Counted from the first letter of the stretch, positions 1 through 7,113 are shown. The stretch: DNA of 24,035 nucleotides from Thermoproteota archaeon (GCA_003649085.1 QMQV01000015.1:1-24035); one strand, 5' to 3'. A program made the numbers and translations. The notes: generated by a model from the letters alone, not told the origin.

Positions 1-102
1 ACGAGGACAATGCCTGCTTTTTGAGGTACCGTAATCTTTCCCCTCTACTTTACATGCTTGTCTGCTTAGAGACGTAGTAATGGGTTTTTAAAATCAATAC
101 TT

Positions 103-125
103 ACGATAGCTCAATAACCTATCGT
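103..125. repeat. 7-bp inverted repeat upstream of the archaemetzincin promoter
   Basis: ACGATAG (103-109) and its exact reverse complement CTATCGT (119-125) are separated by 9 bases. The dyad ends immediately before the TATA-like element at 127-135, a usual place for an archaeal regulator-binding site. It could also form a short hairpin in any transcript entering from the left. The rest of 1-102 shows no gene I can support. An open frame that stops at 22-24 could be the tail of a gene beginning outside the window. Confidence 0.4.
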
Positions 126-126
126 C

Positions 127-150
127 ATTTTTAAGCCTAAAGGTAAGGAG
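127..150 (+). promoter_or_regulatory. TATA-like box and Shine-Dalgarno before the archaemetzincin gene
   Basis: ATTTTTAAG at 127-135 resembles an archaeal TATA box. It lies about 30 bases before the GTG at 161, so the transcript would have a short leader or none. AGGTAAGGAG at 141-150 is a purine-rich ribosome-binding site ten bases before the GTG, which supports that start. Confidence 0.45.
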
Positions 151-160
151 AAATATTCTT

Positions 161-823
161 GTGAGCTTTGCTGAGCGTAAGTTTAACGTGAAGTTAATAG
201 GTTTGGGGTTACCTTTGCATACCGTGTGCGATATCGTGAAGTGTGCTGAGCAGATTTTTGCTGGTCTTGCTCGCTTCGAGGTCTTCGATTTAAATTCAAA
301 GCTTGAGCTAAAGGGTTTTTCTAAACTTCGTCTTCTACCTTATCGCTTCAATAAGTTGATGGCAAAGCTGACCTATTGGTATGCTAAGAATTTTGGATTT
401 GCTGTTTCACCTGATAGCTTCCTAGCGCTAGCTTCCCTAGTAGCTGATATTACGGGCTTTGACTGCGCGGTCATTGTAGCCCCTATAAAGTCTTACCAAG
501 CATTCTTAGGAGAAATCTTCGGTGCATCGGATTATACCGGTATAAGGTTTCCTAGGGCAGCCTTTGTACCGCTACTTAGCCTCTTTGAGAAATGCCCTAG
601 CTATGAAGTTTTCATAAACAGGGCTTCTAAGCTCATTGCCCATGAGGTAGCTCACGTCTTAGGCCTTAAAGATTGCTTTAGCCCATTATGCGTAATGATG
701 GGTCGAGGGGGCCTCGAAGTACTTGACCATATCCCGCCATCCTTTTGCGCTTCATGCTTTTTCAAGTTGCTAAGCAAAGCGTCTAAGACCTCTCAATTAA
801 CACGTATGAAACGCTGCGTTTAA
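161..823 (+). CDS. Archaemetzincin-like zinc metalloprotease
   Basis: This is a predicted cytoplasmic zinc-dependent protease of the archaemetzincin family (peptidase M54, AmzA-like). The diagnostic region is clear. HEVAH at residues 161-165 gives two zinc-binding histidines and the catalytic Glu162, followed by Gly168. The family's cysteine cluster follows: Cys172, Cys177 with Met179 (the Met-turn), and Cys196/Cys199, which bind a second, structural zinc. The spacings C-x4-C-x-M and about 16 residues to the CxxC agree with the family. One position is unusual. Where the family has a third zinc-binding histidine just before the first cysteine, this protein has Asp171. Aspartate serves that role in snapalysins, so activity is possible but not assured. 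The N-terminal 150 residues are diverged. At 220 residues it is somewhat longer than most archaeal members. The GTG start is supported by an upstream Shine-Dalgarno. The 40-residue membrane protein follows 36 bases downstream and may be co-transcribed. Physiological substrates of archaeal members are not known to me. Confidence 0.85.
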   Translation: MSFAERKFNVKLIGLGLPLHTVCDIVKCAEQIFAGLARFEVFDLNSKLELKGFSKLRLLPYRFNKLMAKLTYWYAKNFGFAVSPDSFLALASLVADITGFDCAVIVAPIKSYQAFLGEIFGASDYTGIRFPRAAFVPLLSLFEKCPSYEVFINRASKLIAHEVAHVLGLKDCFSPLCVMMGRGGLEVLDHIPPSFCASCFFKLLSKASKTSQLTRMKRCV

Positions 824-859
824 CTTCACTTTCAGCGCTCTCTAACTCGAGGTGTGAGT

Positions 860-982
860 ATGCTTAAGAAAATTGTCGCCTTCGCGCTTGCTATTCTCTT
901 CTTACCCTATGCTACCATAGCGTTAGTGACGACTTTAACATTTAAGGCTCTGGAACGTCTATGGGAAGAGGTTCTCAGCTAA
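860..982 (+). CDS. Small single-span membrane protein (40 aa)
   Basis: This short open frame encodes about 40 residues: a basic start (MLKK), one hydrophobic stretch from roughly residue 5 to 27, and a charged C-terminal helix ending KALERLWEEVLS. The ATG at 860 follows GAGGTG (849-854) by five bases, a good archaeal ribosome-binding site. An in-frame GTG at 854 overlaps that site and is less likely. The gene lies 36 bases after the archaemetzincin stop on the same strand, so the two may share a transcript. I do not recognise a family. A small membrane peptide beside a protease could be a partner, substrate or anchor, but that is only inference. Clear translation signals and a hydrophobic-then-amphipathic layout make it more likely real than chance. 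Confidence 0.5.
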   Translation: MLKKIVAFALAILFLPYATIALVTTLTFKALERLWEEVLS

Positions 983-1200
983 GAAGTTCTTCTATAAACC
1001 ATACTTCACGTCAATTACAGCGAGGTAGCTTCTTCTGCGGAGTTTAACATTTTGTAAATTTATAAACTAATTAGTAGGGATTAGTGAGAAACGGCAATAC
1101 GGTAATGAAGCTAAGTGATGGCTTTAAATCAATCCGCAGGTAACCATCGATCCATCCGGACATTTGTGACCTCGCATAGTCTGTGTTCTTTAGTAGGGTT
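983..1200. other. Intergenic region with one unassigned TATA-like element
   Basis: This 218-base spacer lies between the small membrane gene and the 3' end of the nitrilase-family gene. AATTTATAAAC at 1057-1067 resembles a plus-strand TATA box, but only frames shorter than about 20 codons follow it. It could drive a small RNA or be chance in A+T-rich DNA. I see no tRNA fold or clear C/D-box pattern. Confidence 0.3.
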
Positions 1201-1935
1201 TCACAGTTGAGGGGCTATTTCTGCACATAATATCTCTTCCTCAGTTTCGCTTGTCGCCTCAGCTACTACGCCTTTAGGAGATATAATCACGCTCTTTACG
1301 CCGAACTTAACATCACCTTCGACCCCTATCCTAGATACCTTCGCCACGTAGGTATTGCACTTCTTAGCTAGCTTCTCAGTTAGTGGGTGTCCTCTAACCT
1401 TTGGGTGTTGTGGTTTTGTAAGCGAGATCGGTAGGAAGACGATCGTCTTGCCTTGAGCAGCTTTTTCAGCTAAGTCCATATCCAGTATGTCGGCGCATAT
1501 CAGTACAGTCACGTATCCGTACTCGGTCTTCAAACTCAAGATCTCTTTCCCAGGCGTAAGCCCCTTGCTTTCCTCTTCATCAGTCAAGTTAATTTTCCTG
1601 TATTTTGCCACAAGTTCCCCTCTTTTAAATATGAAGCAAGTGTTGTAGAATTTGTTGGCTTCCCTTTCTATCACCGAACCCCCAATTACATATCCCTTAA
1701 TCCTCTCCGATGCTCTCCTCAGCATATCTATGGCAGCCATGCTTTCTCTCCAAGCGTCGTAGATGCTCTTGTCGTATCCTCTCGGGATGGCGAAGAACTC
1801 AGGTAAGCACGCGAAGTCAGCATCCTTCGCTTTAAGCAACATTTCTTCAGCATGCCTCACGTTACCCTCTACGCTTCCTAAATCCTCGACTTGAAGCAAG
1901 CATACCCTCAACTCCACCCCTCCAACGCTACTCAA
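1201..1935 (-). CDS. Carbon-nitrogen hydrolase (nitrilase superfamily)
   Basis: This is a predicted cytoplasmic amidase that hydrolyses a carbon-nitrogen bond through a cysteine thioester. The nitrilase-superfamily Glu-Lys-Cys triad is visible in order: Glu46 in CLPEFFA, Lys114 in KYRKINL, and Cys147 in VLICADI. At 244 residues it is a compact single-domain member, somewhat shorter than typical omega-amidase or N-carbamoyl hydrolase homologues (about 260-300). Cys147 is followed by AD rather than the YDLRFP-like loop of omega-amidases, so the substrate cannot be assigned. The TTG start at 1935 has a GGGGGT stretch upstream. An in-frame GTG at codon 7 has GGAGG too close to it to be preferred. 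The gene stands alone and is divergent from the pilus locus. A TATA-like GTTTAAATG on the minus strand near 1974-1982 would place the transcription start about 15-20 bases before translation. Confidence 0.85.
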   Translation of the reverse strand: MSSVGGVELRVCLLQVEDLGSVEGNVRHAEEMLLKAKDADFACLPEFFAIPRGYDKSIYDAWRESMAAIDMLRRASERIKGYVIGGSVIEREANKFYNTCFIFKRGELVAKYRKINLTDEEESKGLTPGKEILSLKTEYGYVTVLICADILDMDLAEKAAQGKTIVFLPISLTKPQHPKVRGHPLTEKLAKKCNTYVAKVSRIGVEGDVKFGVKSVIISPKGVVAEATSETEEEILCAEIAPQL

Positions 1936-2281
1936 AGCTCGTCAACCCCCACGTTAAAACTTAACTTCCAGCATTTAAACCAGCTAAAGATAAATAGCAT
2001 GTTCTAGAAGACTGGAGAATCCATGTTTGTCGCTTCTACCACGCTGCTGTCGCATTCAACAACAGCCTTAACGCAAAAGCCCCTTTTGAGCGAAGAAATC
2101 CCAGCTTCAATCTATTAGCTCTCTCCAAGCGTCTTCAAGTAGGTCAAAAACATCGCCTTAAGAAGTATAAGGGATGTGTAAAAGGAGCTCGATCCCGTAT
2201 AGTATAGAAAAACTTAATACGGACAACTTATCCATATATAAGTAGAGATCTGGATAACTTATCCATATCGAGGGGATAAGC
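1936..2281. other. 346-base divergent spacer between the amidase gene and the first pilin gene
   Basis: The left part carries the minus-strand promoter of the amidase gene (TATA-like sequence near 1974-1982). The right part (2221-2280) carries the pilin promoter and its dyads, described separately. Between them is a possible 31-codon plus-strand frame, ATG at 2023 to TAG at 2116-2118, with GGAGA at 2014-2018 four bases before the ATG. Its composition is not protein-like enough for me to call a gene. Nothing else was recognised in 2119-2220. Confidence 0.4.
2221..2280 (+). promoter_or_regulatory. Pilin promoter with two tandem dyad operators and a half-site
   Basis: Two copies of a 17-base sequence matching at 16 positions lie at 2221-2237 and 2252-2268. 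Each contains a dyad: GGACAACTTATCC (2221-2233, one mismatch) and GGATAACTTATCC (2252-2264, perfect 6-bp arms around a central C). The copies are 31 bases apart, about three helical turns. Between them ATATATAAG at 2234-2242 is a good TATA box, so transcription should start close to 2263-2265, at the edge of the second dyad. A further half-site GGATAAG (2274-2280) abuts the TTG start. GAGGGG (2269-2274 region) is the likely ribosome-binding site. This geometry fits a dimeric regulator bound on one DNA face, most simply a repressor overlapping the core promoter. Confidence 0.6.
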
Positions 2282-3196
2282 TTGAGAGATAGGAAGGGCA
2301 TAACCCCTGCCGTAGCCGTCGCACTTTTACTCGTCGTCACGGTAGCAATCACATCGGCAATCGTATACAGTGTAACGAGATCGACCCCAGCAGCTCAAGA
2401 AAAGCCTCCACAGGCGACATTCTATTGTGAGATTAAGTCTGGAACTGGCGGATACATAATGCTAAAGCAGGTGAGCGGTGACTCCATTAATACTGAAGAT
2501 ATCAAATTAGTGTTTGCGACTCCTGATGGTAAATACCACGAAGTTACAGCTTGTAGCAATAACACCTTTTATAGCGCGTGGGGTTATCCAGTCAATGGCA
2601 CTGGTACGGCAGGAACGGTAAATGTCTACATTACAATTAATAACAACACGGACTGGGTGCCGTCCGGGTCGTATACGGTGTACCTCATCAACGCTAGTGA
2701 TGGGTCAGTATACAAAAGCCAAACAATATCTAGCTCTAGCTGGTTTAACCAGACGGTAACTGATCCTAATGGTAAGACGCTGGTGAATGTGGCTCAGGTC
2801 CAGTTCACTGACGTGGATACCACCACCGATTACTGGGTGTACGTTGAGAGCTCTCAGGCAAATGCTAACGTCACATCGAGTGGGAAGTTCATAACTAGTA
2901 CTGATGACAAGTGGAATGCGTACTTCTACATCTATGAGTATACTTCTCCATGGCATATGGTTCCGGGGCAAATGCCTAATGATTATCCTGAGCACCATTT
3001 CGGCAAATACACGTTGACTTCTGGTGAAGTCGCTAAGGCCTGTGAGCTTTGGGGTAGTGCTAATGGCGTTGATGATGTCTGTGCCATACTTGGCACGAGC
3101 TGGAATAACTTAGAGGCTGGCGATACGGTGAAGGTAAAGATTGTTCATACGCCTACGAGCACCGTGATCTGGCAATCTGATGTGGTGGTGAAGTAG
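2282..3196 (+). CDS. Type IV pilin-like protein with a long extracellular domain
   Basis: This is a predicted surface pilus subunit. The N-terminus has a class III signal: MRDRKG followed by ITPAV, with the prepilin peptidase site (KG before IT) after Gly6. A hydrophobic helix of about 22 residues (8-30) follows and would anchor the precursor and pack in the fibre core. The remaining 270 residues are polar and rich in Thr, Ser, Asn and aromatics, as in secreted beta-rich domains. Cys49, Cys91, Cys254 and Cys267 could form two disulfides. Six Asn-X-Ser/Thr sequons (Asn93, 105, 121, 137, 156, 196) are candidates for archaeal N-glycosylation. At 304 residues it is about twice a typical archaeal pilin, so it could be an adhesin-like or modified major subunit. 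TTG at 2282 follows GAGGGG. The next pilin gene starts two bases after the stop. The promoter holds the tandem dyads. Confidence 0.8.
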   Translation: MRDRKGITPAVAVALLLVVTVAITSAIVYSVTRSTPAAQEKPPQATFYCEIKSGTGGYIMLKQVSGDSINTEDIKLVFATPDGKYHEVTACSNNTFYSAWGYPVNGTGTAGTVNVYITINNNTDWVPSGSYTVYLINASDGSVYKSQTISSSSWFNQTVTDPNGKTLVNVAQVQFTDVDTTTDYWVYVESSQANANVTSSGKFITSTDDKWNAYFYIYEYTSPWHMVPGQMPNDYPEHHFGKYTLTSGEVAKACELWGSANGVDDVCAILGTSWNNLEAGDTVKVKIVHTPTSTVIWQSDVVVK

Positions 3197-3198
3197 CC

Positions 3199-3693
3199 AT
3201 GGCAAACTCGCTTAGATTAAAGAGAGGCGTCTCCCCTATTCTCGCCGCTGCTGTATTGGTGGCTTTGACAGTCGTTTTGGGCGTGGCTTTAGCGGCTACG
3301 ATCATGAAGCCTCCTGAGACGAAGGCAAGTGTTCAGTTTCAGGTGTCAGGTGAGGCTTATCGTGGGGATAACGTAATATATTTAACGCATATGGGCGGCG
3401 ATCCAGCTTACCTCGGCGAGGTTACGATTAAGACCTACATACCCTCTGGCACATATCAAGGCGTGGAATATACTATTAGCAGCTTAAGCGGTGTAAGCGC
3501 GAAGCTTAACGGAAATACGGTCTCTGGTTACGAGACGTGGAAGGCTGGCGATGTCCTAGAGATACCTTTTGACAAGGCGTTTGGTACAGGTGCCTATGGG
3601 CTCATGGCTCCTAACGCTGGAGAGCAGTTCATTGTAGAAATCTACTACGGCGGTCAGCCTGCTGCTAGCTGTACTATAACTGTTCAGCCTTAG
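3199..3693 (+). CDS. Type IV pilin (archaeal N-terminal pilin domain)
   Basis: This is a predicted pilus subunit with the archaeal type IV pilin N-terminal domain. The leader MANSLRLKRG ends in the expected basic residue and glycine. Prepilin peptidase should cut before VSPILAAAVL, which begins a hydrophobic helix running to about residue 34. The body contains YLTHMGGDPAYL; a His/Asn-x-GGDP-A motif is common in this family and recurs in the 7110-7553 protein. There is only one cysteine (in the C-terminal SCTITVQP) and no obvious glycosylation sequon, unlike its neighbours. At 164 residues it has ordinary pilin length and is the best candidate for the major subunit. It starts two bases after the previous stop, so the pair should be one transcript. 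A T-rich terminator follows at about 3716-3730. Confidence 0.87.
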   Translation: MANSLRLKRGVSPILAAAVLVALTVVLGVALAATIMKPPETKASVQFQVSGEAYRGDNVIYLTHMGGDPAYLGEVTIKTYIPSGTYQGVEYTISSLSGVSAKLNGNTVSGYETWKAGDVLEIPFDKAFGTGAYGLMAPNAGEQFIVEIYYGGQPAASCTITVQP

Positions 3694-3715
3694 ACTTCTT
3701 AAGCTTCGAACCCCT

Positions 3716-3730
3716 CCCCTTATCTTTTTT
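3716..3730 (+). terminator. Poly-T terminator after the two pilin genes
   Basis: A C-rich then T-rich run, CCCTTATCTTTTTT, lies 22 bases after the second pilin stop. Archaeal transcription commonly ends at such T tracts without a strong hairpin. A leaky terminator here would give more pilin message than ATPase and platform message. Confidence 0.5.
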
Positions 3731-3736
3731 CTATAA

Positions 3737-3784
3737 CCTTTTATACTTCGTCTTTCTATTTGTATGTGGTTGAGTTATCCATAT
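3737..3784 (+). promoter_or_regulatory. Probable second promoter, before the pilus ATPase gene
   Basis: CTTTTATAC at about 3738-3746 resembles a TATA box and would start transcription near 3768, giving a leader of about 15 bases before the ATG at 3783. No strong Shine-Dalgarno is present. TTATCCATAT at 3775-3784, running into the start codon, exactly repeats the ten bases found in both dyads at the pilin promoter. The same regulator may therefore touch this promoter, or the match may be chance. Confidence 0.4.
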
Positions 3785-5324
3785 GGTTGCCTTAAGCAAA
3801 TTAGCTAAGTTGTTTAAACGCGAGGTTTCTAAGGTTGCAGCGCTTGAGGTAGATGCTAAGCTCGAAGTCGAAAAGGAGGTTTCTTCGCGTGTAGAGTCTT
3901 TTGATGGTTTAGTTCAGTGGTATTGGCTTGACAAGCCGTATGCAGCTGTAGCTGTTGTAAAGCGAGATGGCTTATACTCTTACAACGTGGTTACGCCAGC
4001 TTTGAGCTTTAACGAGCTTGAGGTGTTGAATCGGGTCTACTATAGGCTTGTCGACAAGCTATGTGTTTTGCGCGAGGATGCCCATAAAGCTTTTGAAAGA
4101 GAGGCTTTAAAGCTAATTAAAGCCTACCTCCCAGGTGTCGACAAGGTTTCTTGTGAAAAGCTTCTATACTACTTGAGGAGGAAAGTCTTCGGCTTTGACG
4201 TACTTGACCCAATATTCAAAGACGTTATGGTGGAGGACATAGCTTGTAATGGACCAGATCTGCCGGTCTTCGTATACCACATGGGATATGGCTTTGTAAA
4301 AACTAACATCGCCTTGCCACAAGACTACTTAGACGACTATGTCTGCCACTTAGCTGAGCTTACTGGGCATACGCTGTCTGCAGGCTCCCCTTTTGTTGAG
4401 GCTTCGTTGCCAGATGGCTCTAGGCTTACAGCTTTTTGGAGGAAGGAGCTTTGTGATAGGGGTACAAGCTTTTCTATTAGGAAGTTTAGGTATGAGCCTC
4501 TAACCCCTCTAGACTTGATTAGGCTCAATACGTTCTCCATCGACAGCATCGCGCTGTTATGGCTGTTGGTAGAAAGTGGAGCAAATATGCTAGTTGTAGG
4601 CGGCACAGCATCTGGCAAGACTACTACCCTCAATGCCCTGTGCCTTTTCATTCCAGAGAACAGAAGGGTTGTCAGCATTGAGGATACTCGCGAACTCAAG
4701 CTATACCATGATAACTGGATCCCCCTCATTGCTAGGGAGGATAGGCAGGTTGAGGGCTCCTCTGAGAGAATGGGCTCCATGTTCCTTTTAAAGAGGGCTT
4801 TGAGGATGAGGCCCGAATATCTTCTTGTTGGAGAGGTCAGGGGCAAGGAGGCTAGGATAATGTTTCAGGCGATGAACACTGGACACATAGTTTACTCTAC
4901 GATACACGCCGGAAGCGCCGAGGAGGCTTTTATAAGGCTCACGAACCCGCCAATATCCGTCCCCCCAGCCATGATGTTGCCCCTAGACATCGTGATAGTC
5001 CAAGCTCTCACGCAGAGAGAAGGAAAAGATGTTAGGCGATGCCTCTTCATAGCTGAGGTTGAGGAAGTTAGTGCTAGTCAAGGCTTCGTTAAGCTATCTC
5101 CGATATACTCTTACGACCTATCTTCCGATAGCCTAATTCCTGTTGGGCAGCCTAAGAAGGCTATTAAGAAGGCCTGTATTAGGCTTGGCTTCTCTGAAAG
5201 CCAGTTTTTTGAGGAGTTTGAGGCTCGCAAAGCCTGCTTATACAAGGCTCTTCTAAGAGGGGTGTCGAAGGTAGATGACTTCCTAAAGCTTGTTAGAAGC
5301 TATAGGAGGGGCCTTATTGTTTAA
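3783..5324 (+). CDS. Type IV pilus / secretion ATPase (TadA/FlaI/GspE superfamily)
   Basis: This is the predicted cytoplasmic hexameric ATPase that powers pilus assembly through the adjacent membrane platform. All superfamily motifs are present in order: Walker A GGTASGKT (273-280), Asp box VSIEDTRE (297-304), Walker B LLVGEVRGKE (347-356) with catalytic Glu351, and His box TGHIVYSTIHA (366-376). The N-terminal 230 residues form the usual membrane-partner-binding domain, with a lysine- and glutamate-rich first 40 residues that may be coiled. The length of 513 is normal for archaeal FlaI/UpsE-type proteins. Because the neighbours are pilins and there are no archaellum fla/arl genes, an adhesive-pilus motor is more likely than an archaellum motor. 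The stop overlaps the platform gene by eight bases, implying translational coupling. Confidence 0.92.
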   Translation: MVALSKLAKLFKREVSKVAALEVDAKLEVEKEVSSRVESFDGLVQWYWLDKPYAAVAVVKRDGLYSYNVVTPALSFNELEVLNRVYYRLVDKLCVLREDAHKAFEREALKLIKAYLPGVDKVSCEKLLYYLRRKVFGFDVLDPIFKDVMVEDIACNGPDLPVFVYHMGYGFVKTNIALPQDYLDDYVCHLAELTGHTLSAGSPFVEASLPDGSRLTAFWRKELCDRGTSFSIRKFRYEPLTPLDLIRLNTFSIDSIALLWLLVESGANMLVVGGTASGKTTTLNALCLFIPENRRVVSIEDTRELKLYHDNWIPLIAREDRQVEGSSERMGSMFLLKRALRMRPEYLLVGEVRGKEARIMFQAMNTGHIVYSTIHAGSAEEAFIRLTNPPISVPPAMMLPLDIVIVQALTQREGKDVRRCLFIAEVEEVSASQGFVKLSPIYSYDLSSDSLIPVGQPKKAIKKACIRLGFSESQFFEEFEARKACLYKALLRGVSKVDDFLKLVRSYRRGLIV

Positions 5325-7113
5325 GCTGTTTTCAAGCTATAAGCTATTCAGCTGGGTATTGCGGCTAAAGTTTATGTCAGCTTTAGCTGATAAGCTTGAC
5401 TATTTTCTTCTAAGAGCTAGGTGCCCAATACCTGGAGACTTATACCTATGTAGAGCGCTGACATCTTCGCTTCTTGTTACGCTTTCCACGGCATTAGCTC
5501 TTTCAGTTGCCCGTTTTTTATGTGATTTCCTTGTGTCTTTAAACGTCTTTTTCGTCTTAATCCCCCTCATCGCTTTTGCGGCATCTATGTTGTCATACAT
5601 CTTTTACCCCTATTACCTGATGATATCTAGAAGAAGTAGAATTGACGGGAGTCTCTATCACGCCTGCGCCTTCCTATACGCTATGACTAAGAGCGGGCTA
5701 GAGCCCATCGAAGCTCTAAAAGCTCTGTATGAGCGCCGAGACGTGTACGGAGCTGTAGCTGAAGAGCTTGGCATAGCCGTAAGGAGGTGTGAAGCTCTTG
5801 GCGAAAGCCTCTATTCAGCTCTTCAATACGTAAGCTCAACAACTAGCTCTAAGAAGCTTAGAGACTTTTTAGATAGCTTAGTTACAACAGCTAAGGAATC
5901 TGCTACGCTGAGCACCTTGTTTAAGGGGAAGTTCTATGAGCTTTTCGATGAGTATCAAAAAAGCCTGGAGACGATTTCAAGTAACTTAAACCTGCTCGGT
6001 GAAATAGTAGTGGTCTTGTTAGCGCTTGCCCCCTCCATCATCTTAGCTACGCTGTTCACAATTGGCTTTCTCAATCCTGAAGTCTTAAGCTGGGGTAACG
6101 TGTACGTAAGCTTATTAATGCCGATTTTAACGTTTTCAGTCATAGCTTATGTAAAGGCTGTTTGTCCTACAGAGCGCACCACTAAGGCTACGAAAGCTGT
6201 ATATTACTTGCCAATGTTGCAGGCAATACCTCTAAGAGAGGAACGTGGCCTTCTAAAGGAAGTCAATAAGGTGGATAAGTCGATGAGCTTCTCCAACGCG
6301 CTTAGAAATCCTCTACTCCTCTTCTTCGTATACCCGTGGTTTGTGTTACTGAGTGGGCACGCGATGTTGTTGACATTGCTATTCTTGTTGAGGTTATTAG
6401 TTGGTATGTCGATTGAAGCGATAGCTGTTTATGGGCTTATAGGCTCATGTGCTATTTTCTCAATATGGCATGAAGTGCGCCTTCGATACGTGCTCGCTGT
6501 TGAGAGGCGCCTTCCTGACTTTCTGAAAAACCTAGCTGAAGCTGTGGATAAGGAAGGTTCTCTTGTCAAGGCTATTGAGCGGGTTCTCTCTAGTAGACTT
6601 GGGGTTTTGAGAAGGGAGTTCTCTATCGTACAAGCCCATAGCTTTGGAGTATCTCTTAGGAGAAGCTTACAGGTAGTTGAGCATAGGACAGCTTCAACAG
6701 CTTTACAGAGAGTTGTAAGCTTGCTGGTTAAGGCGAGCGAGTCTGCTAAGAACTTAAAGGACATATTGTTGATGGCTGCTGCAGATGCGGAAGCTCATAA
6801 TAAGGTTAGGAGGATCCGTTTTCTCAGCTTATTGGGCTACATGGCGGCTACCTACGTCTGTTTCATCGTCTACCTATTCGTGTACAAGACTATTTCCCAA
6901 GCGCTGTCCTCAGCCTTCACCCAATACCCTGCTTACCAAGTAACAGCATTAACCCTCTTTAGCTCTACGGGGCAATACCTCTCCTATGCTCTAGCAGTAT
7001 CTCTGGGGATTATGGTCGGAATTCTGCTTGAAGGTTCTATGCTATCAGGTCTCAAACACAGCATTGTGATGTTAGCTGCAGCTTTACTCTTCTTAGGGGG
7101 CTTCTCTCTTTGA
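5317..7113 (+). CDS. Pilus assembly platform membrane protein (FlaJ/TadC-like, two T2SSF domains)
   Basis: This is the predicted inner-membrane core on which pilin is added, working with the ATPase encoded just before it. The protein (about 598 residues) has two repeats of the type II secretion F fold. The first cytoplasmic helical bundle is around residues 100-220 and the second around 390-500, each flanked by pairs of hydrophobic segments, with a final hydrophobic C-terminus of two to three helices. This tandem layout is typical of archaeal FlaJ/UpsF-like proteins. I prefer the TTG at 5317 because GGAGGGG at 5305-5311 lies five bases before it and an eight-base overlap with the ATPase gene results. 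A TTG at 5290 would add nine residues but has no good ribosome-binding site. The 3' end overlaps the next pilin-like gene by four bases (TTGA). Confidence 0.88.
   Translation: MFKLFSSYKLFSWVLRLKFMSALADKLDYFLLRARCPIPGDLYLCRALTSSLLVTLSTALALSVARFLCDFLVSLNVFFVLIPLIAFAASMLSYIFYPYYLMISRRSRIDGSLYHACAFLYAMTKSGLEPIEALKALYERRDVYGAVAEELGIAVRRCEALGESLYSALQYVSSTTSSKKLRDFLDSLVTTAKESATLSTLFKGKFYELFDEYQKSLETISSNLNLLGEIVVVLLALAPSIILATLFTIGFLNPEVLSWGNVYVSLLMPILTFSVIAYVKAVCPTERTTKATKAVYYLPMLQAIPLREERGLLKEVNKVDKSMSFSNALRNPLLLFFVYPWFVLLSGHAMLLTLLFLLRLLVGMSIEAIAVYGLIGSCAIFSIWHEVRLRYVLAVERRLPDFLKNLAEAVDKEGSLVKAIERVLSSRLGVLRREFSIVQAHSFGVSLRRSLQVVEHRTASTALQRVVSLLVKASESAKNLKDILLMAAADAEAHNKVRRIRFLSLLGYMAATYVCFIVYLFVYKTISQALSSAFTQYPAYQVTALTLFSSTGQYLSYALAVSLGIMVGILLEGSMLSGLKHSIVMLAAALLFLGGFSL

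Noticed and set aside
2023..2118. 31-codon plus-strand frame with GGAGA before its ATG
   Set aside because: Too short and without hydrophobic, charged or metal-binding pattern; could be chance. Kept only as a note in the spacer entry.
2158..2352. Minus-strand 64-codon frame over the pilin promoter
   Set aside because: It overlaps the pilin promoter, dyads and signal sequence, has no ribosome-binding site that I see, and its product looks like a reverse reading of the pilin leader.
4337..4846. 169-codon open frame antisense to the pilus ATPase
   Set aside because: It lies wholly over the Walker A and Asp-box region of a gene with all family motifs, and its translation has no recognisable domain.
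3783..7113. Archaellum motor (FlaI/FlaJ) identity
   Set aside because: No archaellin cluster accessory genes are present. Neighbours are pilins, so an adhesive pilus motor is more likely, although the superfamily is the same.
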